Shown: positions 1 to 9,445, numbered from the stretch's first letter. The stretch is DNA of 64,000 nucleotides from an uncultured Pelagibacteraceae bacterium (GCA_902619595.1 CACNFE010000004.1:1-64000), one strand, 5' to 3'. Program-made: numbers and translations. The notes: generated from the sequence alone by a model not told the origin.

Positions 1-134
1 GAGGAGATTCTAAATCAAGTGTTGGTCTTGGGATGTCAATAGCATCAGACATGATACAATCACATGGCGGAAGTATTAAGTTGGAAAACTCAAGTTTGGG
101 TGGGCTAAGAGTTAAGATTTTTTTACCTTTTTAA
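1..134 (+). CDS. Sensor histidine kinase, C-terminal end (partial)
   Basis: The window opens inside a reading frame (codons start at base 3) ending in TAA at 132-134. The last ~43 residues contain GLGMSIASDMIQSHGG and then a GLRVKIFLPF end. This is the G2 box and closing strand of a HATPase_c domain, as in EnvZ/PhoR-type kinases that autophosphorylate and pass phosphate to a response regulator. Sensor and dimerisation domains lie outside the window, so the stimulus is unknown. Its 3' end overlaps the 3' end of the convergent ubiK-like gene by 23 bases. Family call is firm; the specific kinase is not determinable. Confidence 0.8.
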   Translation, partial: GDSKSSVGLGMSIASDMIQSHGGSIKLENSSLGGLRVKIFLPF

Positions 135-357
135 TTTTAGCCGATTTGTTTTTTTTATTTAATTTCTTTTCAAGTATTTCTAATCTTTTTTTTACTATTT
201 CTAATTCCTCTTTGGTGGATAAATCTAACTTAAAAATAATCTCATCTTTTTTTGACTTTATAATATTGAGTATTTCGTTACTAAGATCTTTGTATGATAT
301 CAAACCTTGCTCTAATAATTTAGCAATTTTATCAATTACGAATTTTGATTTTGTCAT
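112..357 (-). CDS. ubiK: UbiK/BMFP-type coiled-coil protein (ubiquinone biosynthesis accessory factor)
   Basis: An 81-residue, highly charged helical protein. The C-terminal half matches the pattern of the UbiK (YqiC, BMFP) family: a LDLSTKEELEIVKKRLEILE block (DLVTREEFD-type in homologues) leading into a coiled coil, then a Lys-rich tail. UbiK proteins are small trimeric factors that help the ubiquinone biosynthesis enzymes and associate with membranes. The coding end overlaps the convergent kinase gene. It is divergent from lgt with a 50-base spacer. Assignment rests on the short conserved block and the length, so confidence is moderate to good. Confidence 0.72.
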   Translation of the reverse strand: MTKSKFVIDKIAKLLEQGLISYKDLSNEILNIIKSKKDEIIFKLDLSTKEELEIVKKRLEILEKKLNKKNKSAKIKKVKKS

Positions 358-364
358 ATTATTA

Positions 365-395
365 TGCTTAAAAAAATTAATATATCCTTATAATA
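365..395 (+). promoter_or_regulatory. Possible sigma70 promoter for lgt
   Basis: In the 50-base spacer between divergent ubiK and lgt there is a perfect -10 hexamer TATAAT at 389-394. A weak -35-like TGCTTA lies 18 bases upstream at 365-370. The lgt ATG follows 13 bases after the -10, giving a leader of only a few bases. No Shine-Dalgarno sequence is visible. AT-rich DNA yields such hexamers by chance. Confidence 0.3.
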
Positions 396-407
396 TAATT
401 TTAAATA

Positions 408-1178
408 ATGTTTATAAATAATTTTGACCCAGTTGCATTTACCGTGTTTTCAATAGAAATAAGATGGTATTCGTTAGCATATATTTTTGGAATTTTATTT
501 GGATGGCTGATAATTAAAAAATTTTTAGATAAAGATCAAAAATATTTCAAAAATTTAGATGACCTCTTGACCTATATAATTTTAGGTATAATTCTTGGGG
601 GACGATTGGGTTATGTAATTTTCTATAACCCACAATACTATCTAAGTAATTTTTCAGAAGTTTTTATGATATGGAAAGGTGGTATGTCTTTTCATGGGGG
701 GCTAATTGGAGTTATTATAGGAACTTATATATTTTCAAAAAAAAATCATTTCAATCCTTATATATTTTTAGACTTGATTTCTTTAGTTGCGCCTATTGGT
801 ATTTTCTTTGGAAGAGTTGCCAATTTTTTAAACTCTGAATTGTATGGAAAAGAGACAACTGTTTCATGGGGTGTAACTTTTACAAAGGTTGATAACGTGT
901 CTCGTCATCCCTCGCAACTTTATGAAGCTGGTTTTGAGGGTATTATACTTTTTTTGATTTTAACTATTTTAGTAAAAAATAATTTTTTAGAAAGAAAAGG
1001 TTTTATATCTGCATTATTTTTAGTGTTTTACTCAACTTTTAGATTTTTTATTGAATTTTTTAGAGAACCAGATCTACAAATTGGATATTTATTGTTCAAT
1101 CTAACGCTTGGGCAAATTTTGTGTATAATTTTTTTTTCAATTGGATTTTTTTTACTAAAGAAAAATGAAAGATTATAA
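408..1178 (+). CDS. lgt: Prolipoprotein diacylglyceryl transferase
   Basis: 256 residues, normal length for Lgt, with about seven hydrophobic membrane segments. It transfers diacylglycerol from phosphatidylglycerol to the lipobox cysteine of prolipoproteins in the inner membrane. Family landmarks are visible: GGRLGYVIFYN near residue 65, the KGGMSFHGG stretch near 88, GRVANFLNSELYG near 135 (the Lgt signature), and HPSQLYEA near 165. The ATG at 408 gives the usual short lead before the first helix. The 3' end overlaps the next gene by 14 bases, so the two are probably translationally coupled. LspA, the next enzyme in lipoprotein maturation, is at 52760-53260. Confidence 0.97.
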   Translation: MFINNFDPVAFTVFSIEIRWYSLAYIFGILFGWLIIKKFLDKDQKYFKNLDDLLTYIILGIILGGRLGYVIFYNPQYYLSNFSEVFMIWKGGMSFHGGLIGVIIGTYIFSKKNHFNPYIFLDLISLVAPIGIFFGRVANFLNSELYGKETTVSWGVTFTKVDNVSRHPSQLYEAGFEGIILFLILTILVKNNFLERKGFISALFLVFYSTFRFFIEFFREPDLQIGYLLFNLTLGQILCIIFFSIGFFLLKKNERL

Positions 1179-2211
1179 AAATAAGACAATCGGTCTAGAT
1201 AAATTTATCGAAAATTCATTATATGATAAAAGAGATGGGTATTATATGTCAAAAGATCCTTTTGGTAAGAAAGGTGATTTTATAACATCCTCAAATATAT
1301 CAATTTTCTTTTCAGAAATGCTAGCAATATGGATTTTAAGTTTTTGGGAAAAGTTAAATAAACCAAAAAAAATTAATATTATTGATATGGGTGGAGGTAA
1401 TGGAGAAATGTCTTTTAATATCTTAAATACTTTAAATAAGTTTTCACAATTTAAAAAAAATTATTGTTTTTATATTCATGAGAAAAGTCCGTATCTCAAA
1501 AGAAAACAGAAATTTAAAATTAAAAATAGTAGTATAATTTGGATTAATAATTTGGAAAAAATTAAAGACGGTCCATGTTTATTTTTAGCCAACGAATTTT
1601 TTGACTCGTTTCCTATTAAGCAATTTTTAAAGAAAGATAAAGCTTGGTTTGAGAGAAAAGTAAAATTTTCTAGAAACAAAAGTTTAGTTTATGTCGACCA
1701 AAAAACTAATATAAAGTCTTTAGATAAAAAAATAGGAGTCAAGTTAAGTAACAATCAAACGTTTATAGAAATTTCTGAGAATACGATCAAATATTTAAAG
1801 TCTATTTATAAAATAATTGCAAAAAAAAATGGTGGTCTTCTGATTATTGATTATGGTTATTTTGACAAAAAGATGAAAAATACATTACGAGGTTTTTCAA
1901 ATCATAAAATTGTCAATATTTTAGAGCATTATAAAAAATGTGATATTACACATAGTTTACCCTTTGATTTTTTAAAAAAAATTGCAAAAAAAGTTGGATT
2001 TAATATTTCTGGAATTACAACACAGGGCAGTTTTTTGAAAAAGTTAGGTATTGTTGAAAGAGCAGAAATGGTATCAAAAAAAATGAATTTTTCGGATAAG
2101 GCGAACATTTATTATAGGTTAGAAAAGTTGATTGGAAAACAATTTATGGGTGATGTTTTTAAAGTGATGCTTCTAACAAATAACAAAACTAAATTTAAAA
2201 TTGGTTTTTAA
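1165..2211 (+). CDS. MidA/NDUFAF7-family SAM-dependent methyltransferase (DUF185)
   Basis: 348 residues with a class I SAM-binding motif, IIDMGGGNGEMSFNIL near residue 73, and FLANEFFDSFPIKQF near 145. Those are the hallmark blocks of the DUF185 family; LIIDYGY and a ...AEMVSKKM... block follow. The mitochondrial homologue NDUFAF7 methylates an arginine of a complex I subunit, but the bacterial substrate is not established. It begins inside lgt (14-base overlap) and ends two bases before the pgeF start. The lgt/DUF185/pgeF order is common in alphaproteobacteria, so this is probably one operon. Confidence 0.88.
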   Translation: MKDYKNKTIGLDKFIENSLYDKRDGYYMSKDPFGKKGDFITSSNISIFFSEMLAIWILSFWEKLNKPKKINIIDMGGGNGEMSFNILNTLNKFSQFKKNYCFYIHEKSPYLKRKQKFKIKNSSIIWINNLEKIKDGPCLFLANEFFDSFPIKQFLKKDKAWFERKVKFSRNKSLVYVDQKTNIKSLDKKIGVKLSNNQTFIEISENTIKYLKSIYKIIAKKNGGLLIIDYGYFDKKMKNTLRGFSNHKIVNILEHYKKCDITHSLPFDFLKKIAKKVGFNISGITTQGSFLKKLGIVERAEMVSKKMNFSDKANIYYRLEKLIGKQFMGDVFKVMLLTNNKTKFKIGF

Positions 2212-2213
2212 AA

Positions 2214-2969
2214 TTGATTAAGACAAAAAAATTATCGTCCCAAAGAAGTGTTACATATGGGTTTTTTGGATCGAAAGGAGGTGTCTCAAAAGGAATTTAT
2301 AAAAGTTTAAATTGTGGAGTCGGATCAAACGATAAACAAAAAAATATAAAAAAAAATTTAAATATTGTATTAAAAAAACTAAAATCAAATATAAAAAAAA
2401 TTCACTTACCAAAACAAATTCATAGCAATAAATTTTATTTTATTAAGAATAAATCAATCAAAAGTAGATTTAAGTGTGATGCATTAATAACCAAACAAAT
2501 TAATACCCCTATAGGAGTGTTAACGGCCGATTGTGCACCAATAGTTTTATTTGATCCAAATAAAGAGATAATTTCAGTAATACATGCTGGCTGGAGGGGA
2601 GCGCTTAGTGGAATAGTTAAGAATGTGACCAATTTTTTTATTAAAGAAGGATCAAAAGTTGAAAGTCTTGAAATTATAATTGGACCCTGCATATCGCAAA
2701 ATAGTTATGAAGTAAAAGATGATTTTTTAAAAAAATTTCTTAAAAAAGATAAAAAAAATAAAATTTTTTTTAAATCTAAAAATAAAAAATATTTTTTTAA
2801 TCTCAAACAGTACATTATATTAGAGATGAAAAAGCTTGGGATAAAAAAAATTAAACTTATTAATAAAGACACCTTTTCAGGGGTAAATACTTATTTTAGT
2901 GCAAGAAGATCACTGAAAAAAAAAGAAAATGATTATGGTAGAAATCTCTCATTAATTATGATTAATTAG
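2214..2969 (+). CDS. pgeF: PgeF/YfiH-family purine nucleoside phosphorylase-like protein
   Basis: 251 residues of the YfiH/LACC1 family. Visible signatures are LPKQIHSN, TADCAPIVLFDP, HAGWRGALSG, IGPCISQNSYEV and YFSARR; the His and Cys residues in these blocks bind the catalytic zinc. In E. coli the family edits cytoplasmic peptidoglycan precursors by hydrolysing mistakenly added L-Ser. Older annotations call it polyphenol oxidase or laccase, and the mammalian relative acts on purine nucleosides. The start appears to be TTG at 2214, two bases after the upstream stop. No in-frame ATG lies before the conserved region, so this rare start is preferred. Confidence 0.88.
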   Translation: MIKTKKLSSQRSVTYGFFGSKGGVSKGIYKSLNCGVGSNDKQKNIKKNLNIVLKKLKSNIKKIHLPKQIHSNKFYFIKNKSIKSRFKCDALITKQINTPIGVLTADCAPIVLFDPNKEIISVIHAGWRGALSGIVKNVTNFFIKEGSKVESLEIIIGPCISQNSYEVKDDFLKKFLKKDKKNKIFFKSKNKKYFFNLKQYIILEMKKLGIKKIKLINKDTFSGVNTYFSARRSLKKKENDYGRNLSLIMIN

Positions 2970-2978
2970 GTTATCTCA

Positions 2979-3911
2979 ATGAAATTATTAACTGGAAATA
3001 GTAATAAACATTTAAGCGTTAAGTTATCAAAATATCTTAAAACAAAACTTGTTAATTCAAATATAAGAAAATTTTCTGATGGTGAGATATATGTAGAGAT
3101 TAATGAAAATATTAGAGGTAATAATATTTTTTTAGTTCAATCTATATCATCACCTGCTAACGATAATCTGCTTGAAATGTTATTATGTATCGATGCTTTA
3201 AAAAGATCATCAGCAAAAAATATTACTGCGGTAATTCCCTATTTTGGTTATGCAAGGCAGGATCGAAAAGTAGTTCCAAGAACTTCTATATCCGCAAAGC
3301 TTATATCGAACCTTATAACCAAGGCTGGTGCAGATAGAGTTGTGACTGTTGATTTGCATGCAGGACAAATTCAAGGATTTTTTGATATTCCAGTAGACAA
3401 CTTATATGCTACGCCAATATTTTTTAGACATATTAAAAAGAAATTAAAATTAAATAATATTGTTTGTGTTTCACCTGATGTTGGAGGGGTAGCAAGAACA
3501 AGAGGATTGAGTAAACTTTTAAATGTTAATTTAGCCATTGTGGATAAGAGAAGACCTGCTCCTGGAAAATCAGAGGTTATGAATATCATTGGAGATGTGA
3601 AAAATAAAATATGTATCATGGTTGATGACATAATTGACTCTGGAGGAACAATTGTAAACGCTGCAAAAATGTTAAAAAGTAAGGGTGCCAAAGAAATTCA
3701 TGTTTACATTACCCATGGAGTACTTAGTGGAGATGCGGTCAAAAAAATTAGAAATTCTCCAATAAAAAATTTAGTAATAACAGATACAATTGATAATTCT
3801 AAAAAATTAAAAAATGCAAAAAACATTGAAGTATTGAGTATATCTAATTTACTTGGAGAGGCTTTAAAAAGAATTTCAAATTCTACATCGGTCTCGGATT
3901 TGTTCAAATAA
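2979..3911 (+). CDS. prs: Ribose-phosphate pyrophosphokinase
   Basis: 310 residues, typical length. It makes PRPP from ribose 5-phosphate and ATP for purine, pyrimidine, His and Trp synthesis. Seen: KFSDGEIYVEI near residue 31, PYFGYARQDRK near 87, DLHAGQIQGFF near 125 (metal/ATP loop) and the PRPP-binding VDDIIDSGGTI near 213. It sits nine bases after pgeF and 46 bases before rplY. The prs-rplY-pth-ychF order is a widely conserved bacterial neighbourhood, which supports all four calls. Confidence 0.98.
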   Translation: MKLLTGNSNKHLSVKLSKYLKTKLVNSNIRKFSDGEIYVEINENIRGNNIFLVQSISSPANDNLLEMLLCIDALKRSSAKNITAVIPYFGYARQDRKVVPRTSISAKLISNLITKAGADRVVTVDLHAGQIQGFFDIPVDNLYATPIFFRHIKKKLKLNNIVCVSPDVGGVARTRGLSKLLNVNLAIVDKRRPAPGKSEVMNIIGDVKNKICIMVDDIIDSGGTIVNAAKMLKSKGAKEIHVYITHGVLSGDAVKKIRNSPIKNLVITDTIDNSKKLKNAKNIEVLSISNLLGEALKRISNSTSVSDLFK

Positions 3912-3957
3912 TTTACTTGAGTTATTAAATGAGTTGGGTTAAAACGCGTTTATTTTT

Positions 3958-4713
3958 ATGAATTCAATTGAAGCAAACTTAAGAGTAACAAAAACAAAAG
4001 GTGACCTTAATTCATTAAGGGCTAAGGGTGAAATTCCTGCTGTTATTTATGGCGGAAAAGAGAAAAATCAAAATATATCTTTTTCAAAAAAAATTCTTAA
4101 AACATTTATAGACAAAGAGAATTTCTTATCAAATATAATTAATATTAAGATTGAGGGAAAAGATTTAAATGTTTTACCAAGAGAAGTAGTTTTTGACACG
4201 GTTACCGATGAGCCAATACATGTTGATTTTTTGAGAATTGTCAAAGGAGGAAAAGTTAAACTTGAAATTCCAGTTAAATTTATTAATTCAGAAAATTCAC
4301 CTGGTTTAAAAAGAGGTGGTGTTCTTAATATAGTAAGAAGAAAAGTAGAATTAAATTGCCCCACAGAAAATATTCCATCAGAGTTAATTGTCGATCTAGA
4401 TGGTGTGGATATTGGTCAAAGTTTCAAAATTTCCTCAATTAAACTTCCAGAAAATGTTGAACCGACAATTAGAGGAAGAGATTTTGTAGTGGCAACACTT
4501 GCTGCACCAACTGTAATTAAAGAACCCGAAAAGCCTGCAGAGGCTGCAGAAGGAGCCGAGGGTGCTGAAGGAGAAGCTGCAGCAGCAGAGGGCACTGACG
4601 GAGAAGCTAAGGCAGCATCACCAGGCTCAGATAAGGGCGAGAAAAAAGACGATACAAAAAAAGTTGATGATAAAAAAGCTCCTGCTGATAAAAAAGCTGC
4701 AGACAAGAAATAA
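3958..4713 (+). CDS. rplY: 50S ribosomal protein L25/CTC-type
   Basis: 251 residues. The first ~185 residues are the two-domain TL5/CTC form of L25, which binds 5S rRNA: an N-terminal block with KGEIPAVIYGGKE, then VHFLR-like VDFLRIVKGGKVKLEIPV and LPENVEPTIRG. The last ~65 residues are low-complexity, first Ala/Glu/Gly-rich and then Lys/Asp/Ala-rich, ending DKKAADKK. This tail is predicted disordered and its DNA (about 4520-4710) is visibly richer in G and C than its surroundings. Similar tails occur in other alphaproteobacterial L25 proteins. It lies upstream of pth, as in most bacteria. Confidence 0.95.
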   Translation: MNSIEANLRVTKTKGDLNSLRAKGEIPAVIYGGKEKNQNISFSKKILKTFIDKENFLSNIINIKIEGKDLNVLPREVVFDTVTDEPIHVDFLRIVKGGKVKLEIPVKFINSENSPGLKRGGVLNIVRRKVELNCPTENIPSELIVDLDGVDIGQSFKISSIKLPENVEPTIRGRDFVVATLAAPTVIKEPEKPAEAAEGAEGAEGEAAAAEGTDGEAKAASPGSDKGEKKDDTKKVDDKKAPADKKAADKK

Positions 4714-4743
4714 CTTAATTGAAAACTCTAAATAACTCATAAT

Positions 4744-5304
4744 ATGCTTTTATTTGTAGGCTTAGGTAACCCCACGCCAAATTCTGAGAATAATCGACAT
4801 AACATTGGTTTTAAAATTATTGATGCAATAAATCAAAAGTTTGGATTATCAAAACAAAAACCAAAATTTAAGGGTTTATTAACTACAGGTACTATAAGTG
4901 GTAAAAAAGTTTATGCTATAAAACCTCTTACATTTATGAATAACTCAGGTGTTTGCATCAGAGAATTAATTGAATATTTTAAAATTGATGCTGAGGATGT
5001 AATTGTTTTTCACGATGATCTAGATATAGACTTCGGAAAAATTAAAACAAAATTTGGAGGATCCAGTGCTGGGCATAATGGTATTGAATCAATAGATAAA
5101 TTTATCGGAAAAGAATATTCTAGAGTAAGAATTGGTATTGGTCAGCCAAAAAATAACATTCAAGTTGCAGAACACGTTCTTCAAGATTTCAATGATGAAG
5201 AAAAAGAGGAAATTGGAACCATCACAAAAAATATAACAGAATCACTTCCAATTTTGTTAGATAAAAAGTTGGATCTATTTTCAAGCACTGTTAATAATAA
5301 ATAA
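4744..5304 (+). CDS. pth: Peptidyl-tRNA hydrolase
   Basis: 186 residues, standard length. It releases tRNA from peptidyl-tRNA that drops off ribosomes. Landmarks: FVGLGNPTPNSENNRHNIGF with the catalytic His at residue 20, the KPLTFMNNSG substrate loop near 60, VFHDDLDIDFGKI near 92, and GGSSAGHNGIESI near 106. The stop codon TAA overlaps the ychF ATG by one base (TAATG), implying coupled translation. Confidence 0.98.
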   Translation: MLLFVGLGNPTPNSENNRHNIGFKIIDAINQKFGLSKQKPKFKGLLTTGTISGKKVYAIKPLTFMNNSGVCIRELIEYFKIDAEDVIVFHDDLDIDFGKIKTKFGGSSAGHNGIESIDKFIGKEYSRVRIGIGQPKNNIQVAEHVLQDFNDEEKEEIGTITKNITESLPILLDKKLDLFSSTVNNK

Positions 5305-6377
5305 TGGGATTTAAGTGTGGTATAGTTGGGTTACCAAATGTTGGTAAGTCTACTTTATTTAATGCTTTGACTAATTCTAATAAAGCTCAAGCGGAGAATT
5401 TCCCGTTTTGTACAATTGATCCAAATATTGGAATAGTTCCGGTACCAGACGAGAGACTTGATAAGTTAGCGGAAATATCGTCATCAAAAAAAAAAATTAA
5501 TACTACAATTTCTTTCGTTGATATAGCCGGCTTAGTAAAAGGTGCATCCAAAGGTGAAGGCCTAGGGAATAAATTTTTATCTCATATACGAGAGGTGGAT
5601 GCAATATTGCACATGATAAGATGTTTTGACTCCTCAAATGTTCAAAATGTCAATCAAACAGTTGATCCAGTTAGAGATTTAGAAATAATTGAGACAGAAA
5701 TGATGTTGGCTGATCTTGAGTCAATACAAAAAAGATTAGATAAAAAAAATAAAAAAAACTTAGATAAGGAACAGCAAGATATTTTAGAGACTACCGCAGA
5801 CTGTTTAAATAATAATAAACACCTCATCAAAATAAATGAAAAATTTGATCTTGCTACCATTAATAAATCTGGCCTTCTATCGCTTAAACCTAAAATATAC
5901 GTATGTAATGTAGACGAGAAAAGTATTAAAAACGGAAATAAATATACTAATTTATTCACTGAAAAATTTGGTAAAAAAAATACATTAATAATTTCAGCAG
6001 ATATTGAAAATCAAATTAATCAATTAAGCAACGAGGAAAAAGTAAACTACATGAAAATGATTGGTTCGGATGAAACAGGCCTAAAATTAATGATCAAAAA
6101 AGGTTATGATATATTAGAATTAGACACATTTTTTACATCTGGTCCTGAAGAAACAAGAGCATGGACCATTAAAAAGAATAGTACTGCACCTAATGCTGCT
6201 GGCAAAATACACTCAGATTTTGAGAAAGGATTTATTAAAGCAGAGACTGTTTCTTATTTAGATTTCATAAACAATCAAGGTTGGACACAATCTAGAAGTA
6301 GTGGAAAAATGAGGTTAGAGGGTAAAGACTATATCGTAAAAGATGGCGATGTATTAAACTTCAGATTCAACACGTGA
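5304..6377 (+). CDS. ychF: YchF/OLA1 Obg-family ATPase
   Basis: 357 residues. N-terminal P-loop GLPNVGKST at 8-16, then DIAGLVKGASKGEGLGNKFL (G3 and switch region) near 72. The NVDE-type G4 motif (CNVDEKS near 201) marks the ATP-preferring YchF/OLA1 branch. The C-terminal TGS-like domain includes FTSGPEETRAWTI, HSDFEKGFIKAETV and the closing KDGDVLNFRFN. YchF binds ribosomes and takes part in stress and redox responses. Its last 24 bases overlap the convergent petC end. Confidence 0.97.
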   Translation: MGFKCGIVGLPNVGKSTLFNALTNSNKAQAENFPFCTIDPNIGIVPVPDERLDKLAEISSSKKKINTTISFVDIAGLVKGASKGEGLGNKFLSHIREVDAILHMIRCFDSSNVQNVNQTVDPVRDLEIIETEMMLADLESIQKRLDKKNKKNLDKEQQDILETTADCLNNNKHLIKINEKFDLATINKSGLLSLKPKIYVCNVDEKSIKNGNKYTNLFTEKFGKKNTLIISADIENQINQLSNEEKVNYMKMIGSDETGLKLMIKKGYDILELDTFFTSGPEETRAWTIKKNSTAPNAAGKIHSDFEKGFIKAETVSYLDFINNQGWTQSRSSGKMRLEGKDYIVKDGDVLNFRFNT

Positions 6378-7130
6378 CCAAATTTTTTTCATACTGAAAT
6401 AAACTAGTATAGTCAAAATAATCAAATATATAATTGCTCTAAAGCCCATTTTATGTCTTGCCTCTAAATGTGGCTCTGCTGACCACATCAAAAACGTAAC
6501 AACATCCTTCGCCATTTGTTCTTCTGTAGCTAAAGTACCATCTCCATACTCTATTAAGTCATCCTCAAGAACTTTTGGCATTTTAATTTTGTTTCCATAC
6601 ATAAACTTATTGTAATAAACGCCTTCATCCAAAGTAACTCCAGCTGGAGGCTCTGTATAACCTAATAAGACTGAATAAAGATAATCCACGCCTCCTTTTC
6701 TAGCTTTAGCCAAAACAGACATGTCTGGTGGGTAAGCACCTCCATTAGCTGCTTGGGCTGCCTTCTCGTTTGGATATGGCATTGGAAATTTATCAGATAA
6801 TCTTGCGGGTCTTGAAAACATTTCTCCATCAGCATTTGGACCATCAGTGACCTCAAAACTTGCTGCTATAGATTTTGCTTGAGCCTCTGAAAATTCAGGC
6901 CCACCCTTTTCCATTAAATTTCTATAACTTAAATATTTCATTGAATGGCAGGCTGCACACACCTCGGTGTAAACTTGATATCCTCTTTGTAATGATGATC
7001 TATCAAACTTGCCTAGAGGTCCTTTAAAAGACCAATCTGTCTTTAATAATTCAACTTTTTCAGCGCTATTTATTTTAAGAGGTACGGTAAAAAATATAAA
7101 AGTGATTAATAGAATTTTAAAAGTTCTCAC
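6354..7130 (-). CDS. petC: Cytochrome c1 of the ubiquinol-cytochrome c reductase (bc1) complex
   Basis: 258 residues. An N-terminal signal peptide (about residues 1-22) is followed by the haem c site VCAACHSMKYLSYR near residue 54. The C-terminal region has PHLEARHKMG followed by one membrane anchor (IIYLIILTILVYFSM). The protein carries electrons from the Rieske centre to soluble cytochrome c on the periplasmic side. It is last in petA-petB-petC, three bases after petB, and here is a separate gene rather than a petB fusion. The 3' end runs 24 bases into ychF on the other strand. Confidence 0.97.
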   Translation of the reverse strand: MRTFKILLITFIFFTVPLKINSAEKVELLKTDWSFKGPLGKFDRSSLQRGYQVYTEVCAACHSMKYLSYRNLMEKGGPEFSEAQAKSIAASFEVTDGPNADGEMFSRPARLSDKFPMPYPNEKAAQAANGGAYPPDMSVLAKARKGGVDYLYSVLLGYTEPPAGVTLDEGVYYNKFMYGNKIKMPKVLEDDLIEYGDGTLATEEQMAKDVVTFLMWSAEPHLEARHKMGFRAIIYLIILTILVYFSMKKIWSRVESEV

Positions 7131-7133
7131 TCC

Positions 7134-8393
7134 TCAACCCTCTTTTTTATCACTTTTTGCCATAGATAAATTGGCTGATCCTCCTAAAACTGGATCTGAT
7201 ATACTAAATGGTAAAGGCAGAGTTTTCTCTTTAAATCCAAGTAATGGAAGAATTATCAAGAAGTGCGCAAAATAATAAGCGGTAGCAACTCTTGCGATTA
7301 GTAAATATAATCCCTCAGCTGGCATTGCTCCCACGTATCCTAAAACTAGTACGTCTAAAACTAAAATCCAATAAAATTGTCTATACAAAGGTCTAAATAC
7401 AGCAGATCTTATTTTAGATGTGTCTAACCAAGGCAACGCAGCGAGTATTAAAATCGCAGATAACATCGCTATCACCCCTAAGAGCTTATCTGGTACAGAT
7501 CTTAAAATTGCATAAAAAGGTAATAAGTACCACTCCGGTACAATATGCGCTGGTGTTACCATTGGATTGGCCTCAATATAATTATCTGCGTGCCCTAAAA
7601 CGTTTGGAGAATAAAAAACAAAAAAAGCAAAAATTATCATAAACATCAATAATGCGAATGTATCCTTGATTACAATATACGGATGAAATGGAACCGTATC
7701 TTTAGATGGTTTCTTTATATCAATACCAACTGGGTTATTATTTCCAGGAACGTGTAATGCCCAAATATGTAATACAACTAAACCTAATATTAAAAATGGA
7801 ATTAAATAATGTAATGTAAAAAATCTTGTAAGCGTAGGATTATCAACAGAATAGCCGCCCCATAACCATGTGACTATACCTTCTCCAACTAGTGGAATAG
7901 CACTAAAAAGATTTGTTATAACTGTTGCTCCCCAAAAACTCATTTGTCCCCATGGAAGAACATATCCCATAAATGCAGCAGCCATCATAAGTAAATAAAT
8001 TATAATTCCTAAGATCCAGATTATCTCTCTTGGAGCTTTATAAGATCCATAAAATAGAGATCTAAATATATGAATGTAAACGGCTAAAAAAAACATAGAG
8101 GCTCCATTGGAATGAATGTATCTAATTAACCAACCGTAATTTACATCTCTCATGATATGCTCAACACTATCAAAGGCCATATCAGCATGAGCAATATAAT
8201 GCATGGCTAATGTTAAGCCTGTAACAATCTGTGTAATTAAACAAAAAGTTAAAATGCCTCCAAATGTCCACCAATAATTTAGATTTTTTGGTGTTGGGTA
8301 ATCAGTAAGATGGTTTGCTAATGACAATAGAGGTAATCTATCGTTAAACCACTTTCCGAATTTAGATTTTGGTGTGTAATTATGATCACTCAT
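7134..8393 (-). CDS. petB: Cytochrome b of the bc1 complex
   Basis: 419 residues with about eight membrane helices. Seen: the paired haem-b helices with [35 protein letters not shown] and [16 protein letters not shown] near 150-165, and the quinone-site PEWY motif ([15 protein letters not shown] near 288). This is the membrane core where ubiquinol is oxidised in the Q cycle. It starts five bases after the petA stop. Confidence 0.98.
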   Translation of the reverse strand: MSDHNYTPKSKFGKWFNDRLPLLSLANHLTDYPTPKNLNYWWTFGGILTFCLITQIVTGLTLAMHYIAHADMAFDSVEHIMRDVNYGWLIRYIHSNGASMFFLAVYIHIFRSLFYGSYKAPREIIWILGIIIYLLMMAAAFMGYVLPWGQMSFWGATVITNLFSAIPLVGEGIVTWLWGGYSVDNPTLTRFFTLHYLIPFLILGLVVLHIWALHVPGNNNPVGIDIKKPSKDTVPFHPYIVIKDTFALLMFMIIFAFFVFYSPNVLGHADNYIEANPMVTPAHIVPEWYLLPFYAILRSVPDKLLGVIAMLSAILILAALPWLDTSKIRSAVFRPLYRQFYWILVLDVLVLGYVGAMPAEGLYLLIARVATAYYFAHFLIILPLLGFKEKTLPLPFSISDPVLGGSANLSMAKSDKKEG

Positions 8394-8398
8394 TAGTT

Positions 8399-8908
8399 TT
8401 ATCCAATTTTAATTATGTTATTTTCTAAAAATTCATAGTTCGGGATTGACATATTCGTTGGTGCAGGTCCTTTTCTAATTCTTCCAGATGTATCGTAATG
8501 TGATCCGTGACATGGACAAAACCAACCATTGTAGTCTCCTTTATCATTTAAAGGTACACAGCCAAGATGAGTACAAACTCCTAACATCACAAGCCACTCT
8601 GGATTTTTCGCTCTATCCTCATCTTTTTCTGGATCTGGTAAATCTTCCATCCTTACAGACCTTGCTTCATCAATTTCATTTTGAGTTCTTCTTTTAATAA
8701 AAACTGGTTTGCCTCTCCATAAAACAGTTATGGTTTTGCCAGGTTCAACTGAACTCACGTCTACTTCTGTGCTAGCTAAAGCTTTTACAGATGCATCAGG
8801 GTTCATTTGATCTACTAAGGGCCATACTGTAACTGCAACACCCACCGCACCAACAGCATATGTTGCTGTGAATATAAAATCTCTTCTTTTAACTTTTTTC
8901 TCGGACAT
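8399..8908 (-). CDS. petA: Rieske iron-sulfur subunit of the bc1 complex
   Basis: 169 residues from the ATG at 8908. It has a twin-arginine-like [20 protein letters not shown] membrane anchor, then the Rieske cluster motifs CTHLGC and CPCHGSH that bind 2Fe-2S through two Cys and two His. A longer in-frame opening up to 8989 exists, but it would overlap the divergent trmL start and add residues not seen in the family; [11 protein letters not shown] is the natural N-terminus. First gene of the bc1 operon. The 72-base spacer to trmL is AT-rich with several TATA-like boxes but no clear -35. Confidence 0.97.
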   Translation of the reverse strand: MSEKKVKRRDFIFTATYAVGAVGVAVTVWPLVDQMNPDASVKALASTEVDVSSVEPGKTITVLWRGKPVFIKRRTQNEIDEARSVRMEDLPDPEKDEDRAKNPEWLVMLGVCTHLGCVPLNDKGDYNGWFCPCHGSHYDTSGRIRKGPAPTNMSIPNYEFLENNIIKIG

Positions 8909-8980
8909 TTTTAAATATAGTTTAAGGTACCTAATATATGATTTCATATAATATAAAAATGAATAATTTCTACTGAAACA

Positions 8981-9445
8981 ATGACACATAAAGCCATTTC
9001 AGCGTTCAAAATAGCACTATATGAGCCTGATATTCCTCAAAATACTGCGTCTATCATCAGAACTTGCTCTTGTCTCGGGGCGAGTCTTGAAATTATTGAG
9101 CCTTGTGGTTTCTTATTAAGCGATAAAAGATTTAAAAGAGTTGTATTAGATTATATGAATTTAGATAAAATAAAATTTTATGAGAGTGCAGAAGATTTTC
9201 TTCAAGCAAAAAATAAGCAAAGAGTTATTTTAATGACTACAAAAGGAAAAGAAAATTATACAGACTTTAAATTTAAAAAAAATGATACTATTTTATTTGG
9301 TAAAGAAAGTGCAGGAGTGCCTGAAAAAATACACAAATTAGTAAATCATAGGTTAAAAATCCCAATGGTAGACAAAAAAAGATCTTTAAATTTATCAACA
9401 TCGGTTTCTATTGTTGTGGCAGAATGTTTAAGACAACTTAATTAA
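8981..9445 (+). CDS. trmL: tRNA (cytidine/uridine-34-2'-O)-methyltransferase, SPOUT family
   Basis: 154 residues, the minimal SPOUT size of TrmL. The knot motifs are visible: [20 protein letters not shown] near residue 14, [10 protein letters not shown] near 106, and [14 protein letters not shown] near 133. TrmL methylates the wobble ribose of certain leucine tRNAs. It is divergent from petA and one base upstream of hemF. A TATAAT box at 8947-8952 may serve it, though no good -35 is seen. Confidence 0.93.
   Translation: MTHKAISAFKIALYEPDIPQNTASIIRTCSCLGASLEIIEPCGFLLSDKRFKRVVLDYMNLDKIKFYESAEDFLQAKNKQRVILMTTKGKENYTDFKFKKNDTILFGKESAGVPEKIHKLVNHRLKIPMVDKKRSLNLSTSVSIVVAECLRQLN

Noticed and set aside
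3942..3951. Palindrome AAACGCGTTT between prs and rplY
   Set aside because: Only ten bases, alone, with no associated promoter elements; not enough to call an operator.
4416..4706. 96-residue Ser/Ala-rich open frame on the minus strand
   Set aside because: It is the mirror of the low-complexity L25 tail; rplY has clear homology and the neighbours are plus-strand.
8909..8989. 27-residue N-terminal extension of petA
   Set aside because: It would overlap the divergent trmL start and precede the family's normal [15 protein letters not shown] N-terminus.
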